Below, one piece after another: positions 6,887 to 10,116 of a stretch of 10,116 nucleotides of DNA. This DNA comes from Proteobacteria bacterium UBA1858. GTDB taxonomy: Bacteria; Pseudomonadota; Gammaproteobacteria; UBA4575. The DNA is taken from the NCBI GenBank assembly GCA_002338385.1, contig DDIE01000062.1, forward strand, positions 7,133 to 17,248, given 5' to 3'. The position numbers were made by a program, and so were the translations under genes. Each line of letters begins with the position of its first letter. Positions within the stretch are counted from its first letter, which is position 1. The notes under the pieces were generated by a model. It saw only the letters and a program-made list of their open reading frames with translations. It did not search any database and had not been told where the DNA came from.

Positions 6887-8428
6887 CTACCAGACGTTGT
6901 TAGCTTTAAATGTTTCTATCGCTTTCTTGATACCTGCTTCGATATCATCGTTGTAAGCACCAGTGGAATTGATTTCATCCATTAATTCTTTTTCGCTACT
7001 GCGCAGATAGTCATGCAATGCCGCCTCAAAGGCCACTACCTTGTTGACTTCAACATCATCAACATAGCCTTTATCAACCGCATACAGTGAGACCGCCATT
7101 TCACCGACTGACAATGGAGAGTATTGGTTCTGCTTGGTTAATTCCATGACGCGCTCACCACGCTCGAGCTGCTTACGCGTAGACTCGTCAAGATCTGAAG
7201 CAAACTGAGAGAATGCTGCCAGCTCACGATACTGCGCGAGAGCTAAACGTACACCACCGCCTAGCTTCTTAATGATTTTAGTCTGTGCGGCACCACCAAC
7301 ACGTGATACTGAGAGACCCGCGTTAATGGCCGGACGGAAACCCGAGTTGAATAAATCTGACTCGAGGAAGATCTGACCGTCAGTAATTGAAATTACGTTG
7401 GTTGGTACGAATGCAGATACGTCACCGGCCTGTGTCTCAATGATAGGCAGTGCCGTAAGTGAACCTGTTTTACCTTTAACTTCACCGTTGGTGAATTCTT
7501 CAACGTATTGCTCATTGACCCGTGACGCGCGCTCTAGCAATCTTGAGTGCAAATAGAATACGTCACCTGGATAGGCTTCACGACCTGGCGGACGACGCAG
7601 TAACAGTGATACTTGACGATAAGCGACCGCTTGCTTAGATAGATCATCATAAATGATCAGTGCATCTTCGCCGCGATCACGGAAATATTCACCCATGGTA
7701 CAGCCTGAGTAGGGTGCGATATATTGCATCGCCGCTGACTCTGCTGCTGCCGCAGCCACGATGGTTGTATGTGCCATTGCATCGTGCTCTTCCAACTTGC
7801 GTACCACGTTAGCGATGGACGAGTTCTTCTGTCCCACAGCCACGTAGATACATTTAACACCTGTATTTTTCTGGTTGATAATGGCATCAATGGCGACGGC
7901 TGTTTTACCTGTTTGGCGGTCACCAATAATCAACTCACGTTGACCACGACCGACGGGCACCATCGCGTCAATTGATTTAATCCCTGTTTGCACGGGCTGG
8001 CTGACTGACTTACGTTCCATTACACCCGGTGCAATCTTTTCGATCGGTGAACTGATCGTGGAATCAATTGGGCCTTTGCCATCAATGGGCATGCCCAGTG
8101 AGTTAACAACTCGACCAAGTAATTCAGGGCCTGTGGGCACTTCCAGAATCTTACCAGTACATTTTACCTTGTCGCCTTCTGAGATGTGCTTGTAGTCACC
8201 CAGTACCACCGCACCCACTGAGTCTCGCTCGAGGTTAAGTGCCATGCCAAATGTGTTGCCGGGAAACTCGATCATTTCACCAGATACCACTTCGGCTAAG
8301 CCATGAATACGAACAATACCGTCGGTGACACCGACTACTGTTCCCTCAGTACGAGCTTCGGAAGTCGCTTCAAACTTATCAATACGTTGCTTGATTAAGT
8401 CGGTTATTTCAGTAGGGTTGAGTTGCAT
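6887..8428 (-). CDS. atpA: ATP synthase F1 subunit alpha
   Basis: Three alpha subunits alternate with beta in the F1 head. They bind non-catalytic nucleotide and supply an arginine finger to the catalytic site. The length, 513 residues, equals E. coli. MQLNPTEITDLIKQRI is the N-terminal helix that contacts delta. The P-loop GDRQTGKT is at 169-176, LIIYDDLSKQA is the Walker B region, RPPGREAYPGDVFYLHSRLLERA follows, and the arginine finger is in SVSRVGGAAQ (near residue 376). A stretch AAAAAESAAMQYIAPYSG around 215-235 differs from E. coli as I recall it, without length change. The ATG has a good AGAGGA site 6 nt upstream, within a 37-nt spacer after atpH. Confidence 0.99.
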   Translation of the reverse strand: MQLNPTEITDLIKQRIDKFEATSEARTEGTVVGVTDGIVRIHGLAEVVSGEMIEFPGNTFGMALNLERDSVGAVVLGDYKHISEGDKVKCTGKILEVPTGPELLGRVVNSLGMPIDGKGPIDSTISSPIEKIAPGVMERKSVSQPVQTGIKSIDAMVPVGRGQRELIIGDRQTGKTAVAIDAIINQKNTGVKCIYVAVGQKNSSIANVVRKLEEHDAMAHTTIVAAAAAESAAMQYIAPYSGCTMGEYFRDRGEDALIIYDDLSKQAVAYRQVSLLLRRPPGREAYPGDVFYLHSRLLERASRVNEQYVEEFTNGEVKGKTGSLTALPIIETQAGDVSAFVPTNVISITDGQIFLESDLFNSGFRPAINAGLSVSRVGGAAQTKIIKKLGGGVRLALAQYRELAAFSQFASDLDESTRKQLERGERVMELTKQNQYSPLSVGEMAVSLYAVDKGYVDDVEVNKVVAFEAALHDYLRSSEKELMDEINSTGAYNDDIEAGIKKAIETFKANNVW

Positions 8429-8465
8429 ATGAATTCCTCTTGAACTCTATAATTTAATCTTTAGT

Positions 8466-9002
8466 CTAATTAACCAGTGTGGTTGCCAGTTTTTCCAACT
8501 GACCACGTACCGAACCATCTATTACTGTGTCACCGGCCTGAATGATTGCACCACCTATGAGTGATTCATCAATCCGACTGGTTAAACTTACTTTCTTGCC
8601 TAAACGCTCTGACAATGCGGCCTCGATTGCACTCAGTTGTGCTTCGCCTACGTCCATGGCGGCAATCAATTCAGCCTCGATTGCACCATCAGACTGTGAG
8701 CGATAATCCTGAAATAATTGATTAATTTCAGGCAGTAATACCAGACGATCATTCTCAGCCAATATCTTAATGAAGTTCTTAGCGTGATCGTTGAGCTGAT
8801 CGCCGCTAACTTCTATGAACAGTGCTGCAGCCTCATGCAGATTCAGGCTTGGGTTAGCAAGCATCATTTGCATTTTTGCGTCTTGCGACAAGGCGGCACA
8901 GAAATTGAGCATATCCGACCAAGCGTCAATGCTGTTGCTCTCGGAAGCACTGGCAAAAACGGCGCGTGCATAGGGGCGTGCTGCTGTAATTAACTCTGAC
9001 AC
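8466..9002 (-). CDS. atpH: ATP synthase F1 subunit delta
   Basis: Delta sits on top of F1 and ties it to the two b subunits as the stator. The 178 residues (E. coli 177) begin MSELITAARPYARAVF, the conserved N-terminal helical-bundle signature. They continue with LSQDAKMQMMLANPSL, DHAKNFIKILAENDRLVLLPEI, and a C-terminal domain ending IDESLIGGAIIQAGDTVIDGSVRGQLEKLA, the most conserved part. The start codon is GTG, supported by family alignment and by AGGA 6 nt upstream. The spacer to atpF is just 8 nt, and the atpF stop TAG overlaps the ribosome site, so the two are probably translationally coupled. Confidence 0.97.
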   Translation of the reverse strand: MSELITAARPYARAVFASASESNSIDAWSDMLNFCAALSQDAKMQMMLANPSLNLHEAAALFIEVSGDQLNDHAKNFIKILAENDRLVLLPEINQLFQDYRSQSDGAIEAELIAAMDVGEAQLSAIEAALSERLGKKVSLTSRIDESLIGGAIIQAGDTVIDGSVRGQLEKLATTLVN

Positions 9003-9012
9003 AATACGTCCT
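9003..9012 (-). promoter_or_regulatory. Ribosome site of atpH (GTG start), overlapping the atpF stop
   Basis: AGGA at 9012-9009 lies 6 nt before the GTG at 9002-9000. Its first AG is the end of the atpF stop codon TAG. No ATG matching the family N-terminus is available, so this site decides the start and links delta synthesis to b synthesis. Confidence 0.75.
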
Positions 9013-9481
9013 AAATTTGAGCGGCTAAGTCATCTAATACTGATTTATGTGCATCAGCATTGATTTCTTTTTTCAAAACTTTTTCAGCACCTGCAATGGC
9101 TAGGGCTGAAACTTGACCGCGTAGCTGTTCTTTCGCTTTATTGATCTCTTTGTCAATTTCGGCCTGGGCGTTGCTTTTAATACGATCACTCTCTTGAACA
9201 GCAGAGTCTTTAGCTTCCTCGACAATTTCATTAGCGCGTTTTTGAGCGCTGTTGATTATGTCTGATGCTTGCAGCTTGGCTTCTGTTAACTGCTCCTGAA
9301 CTTTGATTTCTGCTTGTTCCGCGGACTGCATGCCTTTTTCAGCCGCTTCTAGTCCTTGCGCTATTTTGTCTTTACGCGCGCTCAGAGCACCTGTGATAGG
9401 TGGCCAAACGTACTTCATACAGAACCATACAAAGATCAAAAATGTGATCGATTGTCCGATCAGGGTGAGATTAATATTCAC
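9011..9481 (-). CDS. atpF: ATP synthase Fo subunit b
   Basis: Two b subunits form the peripheral stalk, anchored in the inner membrane and reaching up to delta on F1. The 156 residues equal the E. coli length. Residues about 5-26 are a hydrophobic membrane span, with FLIFVWFCMKYVWPP at its end. The rest is a long charged, alanine-rich coiled coil (KGMQSAEQAEIKVQEQL, ANEIVEEAKDSA, EIDKEINKAKEQL). It ends in the delta-binding part VSALAIAGAEKVLKKEI and LDDLAAQI. The start codon is GTG, supported by the N-terminal match (MNINLTLIGQ) and a GAGG site 7 nt upstream. It follows atpE after 43 nt that include a hairpin spanning the atpE stop. Confidence 0.97.
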   Translation of the reverse strand: MNINLTLIGQSITFLIFVWFCMKYVWPPITGALSARKDKIAQGLEAAEKGMQSAEQAEIKVQEQLTEAKLQASDIINSAQKRANEIVEEAKDSAVQESDRIKSNAQAEIDKEINKAKEQLRGQVSALAIAGAEKVLKKEINADAHKSVLDDLAAQI

Positions 9482-9492
9482 CTTAGTACCTC
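9482..9492 (-). promoter_or_regulatory. Ribosome site of atpF (GTG start)
   Basis: GAGG at 9492-9489 lies 7 nt before the GTG at 9481-9479. The predicted N-terminus matches other b subunits, so this fixes a non-ATG start. A GTG start may lower the yield of b relative to c. Confidence 0.75.
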
Positions 9493-9514
9493 AATGAAAA
9501 ATGGTTGAGCAACG

Positions 9515-9540
9515 GATTTTCGTCTTACAGGGCGAAAATC
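9515..9540 (-). promoter_or_regulatory. Hairpin across the atpE stop codon
   Basis: GATTTTCG (minus strand 9540-9533) and CGAAAATC (9522-9515) are perfect 8-bp inverted repeats around a 10-nt loop that contains the atpE TAA. There is no following T-run, so it is not an intrinsic terminator. It could stabilise or mark the end of the atpE message, or slow ribosome passage to atpF. The role is inferred. Confidence 0.5.
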
Positions 9541-9758
9541 ATGTAGAACGCGATACCTACTGAAATCATAGGCACGGCATCCACTAAGCCAACAACAATA
9601 AACATTTGGGTACGCAACATAGGAATTAATTCCGGCTGGCGCGCAATACCTTCCATGTATTTACCACCAAGGTTACCGATACCTAGCGCGGCACCTAGTG
9701 CACCCAGGCCCATTAGTATTCCACCTGCTAAGTAGATTAATGCTTGAGCTAATTCCAT
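9525..9758 (-). CDS. atpE: ATP synthase Fo subunit c (proteolipid)
   Basis: Subunit c forms the membrane rotor ring that carries protons. Its 77 residues are a two-helix hairpin. Helix 1 (about 5-32) contains the glycine-rich packing pattern MGLGALGAALGIGNLGG. The polar loop Arg40-Gln41-Pro42 contacts F1. Helix 2 (about 51-75) holds the proton-binding Asp60 in GLVDAVPMI. The gene is closely related to the E. coli subunit as I recall it. The Gln and Glu/Ser ligands of sodium-type c subunits are absent, so this is a proton enzyme. The ATG has GGAG 8 nt upstream, at the end of a 51-nt AT-rich leader, the longest spacer within the operon part seen here. This fits the high copy number of c. Confidence 0.98.
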   Translation of the reverse strand: MELAQALIYLAGGILMGLGALGAALGIGNLGGKYMEGIARQPELIPMLRTQMFIVVGLVDAVPMISVGIAFYMIFAL

Positions 9759-9809
9759 AACAACGTCTCCACAAATTTATAAGTTAAAGTATATTAAAAA
9801 TATTTAGAT
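9759..9809 (-). promoter_or_regulatory. AT-rich translation-initiation region of atpE
   Basis: This spacer is nearly all A/T apart from its GTGGAGACG end, with GGAG at 9770-9767. The pattern TTTAACT, then A/T-rich sequence, then GGAGAC before the ATG closely resembles the well-known E. coli atpE translational enhancer as I remember it. The likeness is by eye; the function is inferred from that precedent. Confidence 0.6.
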
Positions 9810-10116
9810 TTAATGATGTTCGTGAGCCATATTCAGGTAAACAACAGATAGCACCATAAATATGAACGCTTGTAGTACAACAACCAGGATATGGAAAATA
9901 GCCCATGCCAGTTGCAGTACGCCTCCCAGAGCACCTATCGCCAAACCACCGCCGTACATAAGTGCAATAAGAATAAAGATCATCTCGCCCGCGTAGAGGT
10001 TGCCGAATAGACGCAAACCGAGTGAGACAGGCTTGGCAAATAATGCCACACCCTCTAAAAACAGGTTGATCGGCATGAGTAAGATATTCATTGGGAATTT
10101 GGCACTGAATGGCTGC
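9810..10116 (-). CDS. atpB: ATP synthase Fo subunit a, C-terminal part (5' end off the window)
   Basis: Subunit a is the membrane stator with the two proton half-channels next to the c-ring. The frame is open to the window edge, so the ATG at 10091 is internal: eight more in-frame residues (QPFSAKFP) precede it. The 101 visible residues cover the last helices. The essential Arg (visible residue 35) is in KPVSLGLRLFGNLYAGE, the conserved Glu (44) in the same motif, and the conserved His (75) in AIFHILVVVLQAFIFMVL. The stretch GGGLAIGALGGVLQL between the last two helices is glycine-rich. It ends NMAHEHH. It is the first operon gene seen; atpI, if present, lies outside. Confidence 0.97.
   Translation of the reverse strand, partial: QPFSAKFPMNILLMPINLFLEGVALFAKPVSLGLRLFGNLYAGEMIFILIALMYGGGLAIGALGGVLQLAWAIFHILVVVLQAFIFMVLSVVYLNMAHEHH

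Noticed and set aside
7657..7926. Second minus-strand frame inside atpA
   Set aside because: Out-of-frame shadow of the alpha-subunit gene with no family likeness.
9525..9758. Sodium-dependent ATP synthase
   Set aside because: Subunit c has Asp60 followed by Ala and lacks the Gln and Glu/Ser-Thr ligands of sodium-type rings.
10089..10091. ATG as the atpB start
   Set aside because: The frame stays open to the window edge, and the family has several upstream helices, so this is an internal Met.

Overview
The window is almost entirely coding on the minus strand. It carries the F1Fo ATP synthase operon, the two UDP-GlcNAc precursor genes glmU and glmS, and at the far (low-coordinate) end a frameshifted glycosyltransferase gene. 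The order atpB-E-F-H-A-G-D-C-glmU-glmS is that of Escherichia coli and many other Gammaproteobacteria. Subunit lengths nearly match E. coli (alpha 513, b 156, GlmS 609 residues). I therefore infer a gammaproteobacterium with moderate G+C, but cannot name the genus from sequence alone.

Read in the direction of transcription (high to low coordinates): 10116-9810 is the 3' end of atpB (a subunit), cut by the window edge. Next come atpE (c), atpF (b), atpH (delta), atpA (alpha), atpG (gamma), atpD (beta) and atpC (epsilon). Together they encode all of the proton-driven rotary ATP synthase except the N-terminal part of subunit a. Spacers are 5-51 nt, so this is one transcription unit. The short ones (5, 8, 12 nt) precede the single-copy gamma, delta and epsilon genes; the long AT-rich ones precede genes for multi-copy subunits. 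A strong intrinsic terminator (4092-4121) closes the operon. A perfect TATAAT box four bases beyond its U-tract probably starts a separate glmU-glmS transcript.

glmU and glmS lie 6 nt apart. They supply the entry and the last two activities of UDP-N-acetylglucosamine synthesis (GlmS: fructose-6-P to glucosamine-6-P; GlmU: glucosamine-1-P to UDP-GlcNAc). Only 13 nt after glmS, a more AT-rich gene resembling capsular-polysaccharide (Caps_synth/GT32-like) glycosyltransferases begins. Its reading frame breaks near 655-671, then continues open in another frame to the window edge. This is the one accessory-looking part of the window.

No RNA genes, mobile elements, CRISPR arrays or gene-free stretches over 300 bases were seen. 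The longest non-coding interval is about 136 bp, between atpC and glmU. I found no evidence for a new multi-gene system. The points worth a second look are the broken glycosyltransferase, the terminator/promoter junction, and translation signals that seem tuned to subunit copy number.
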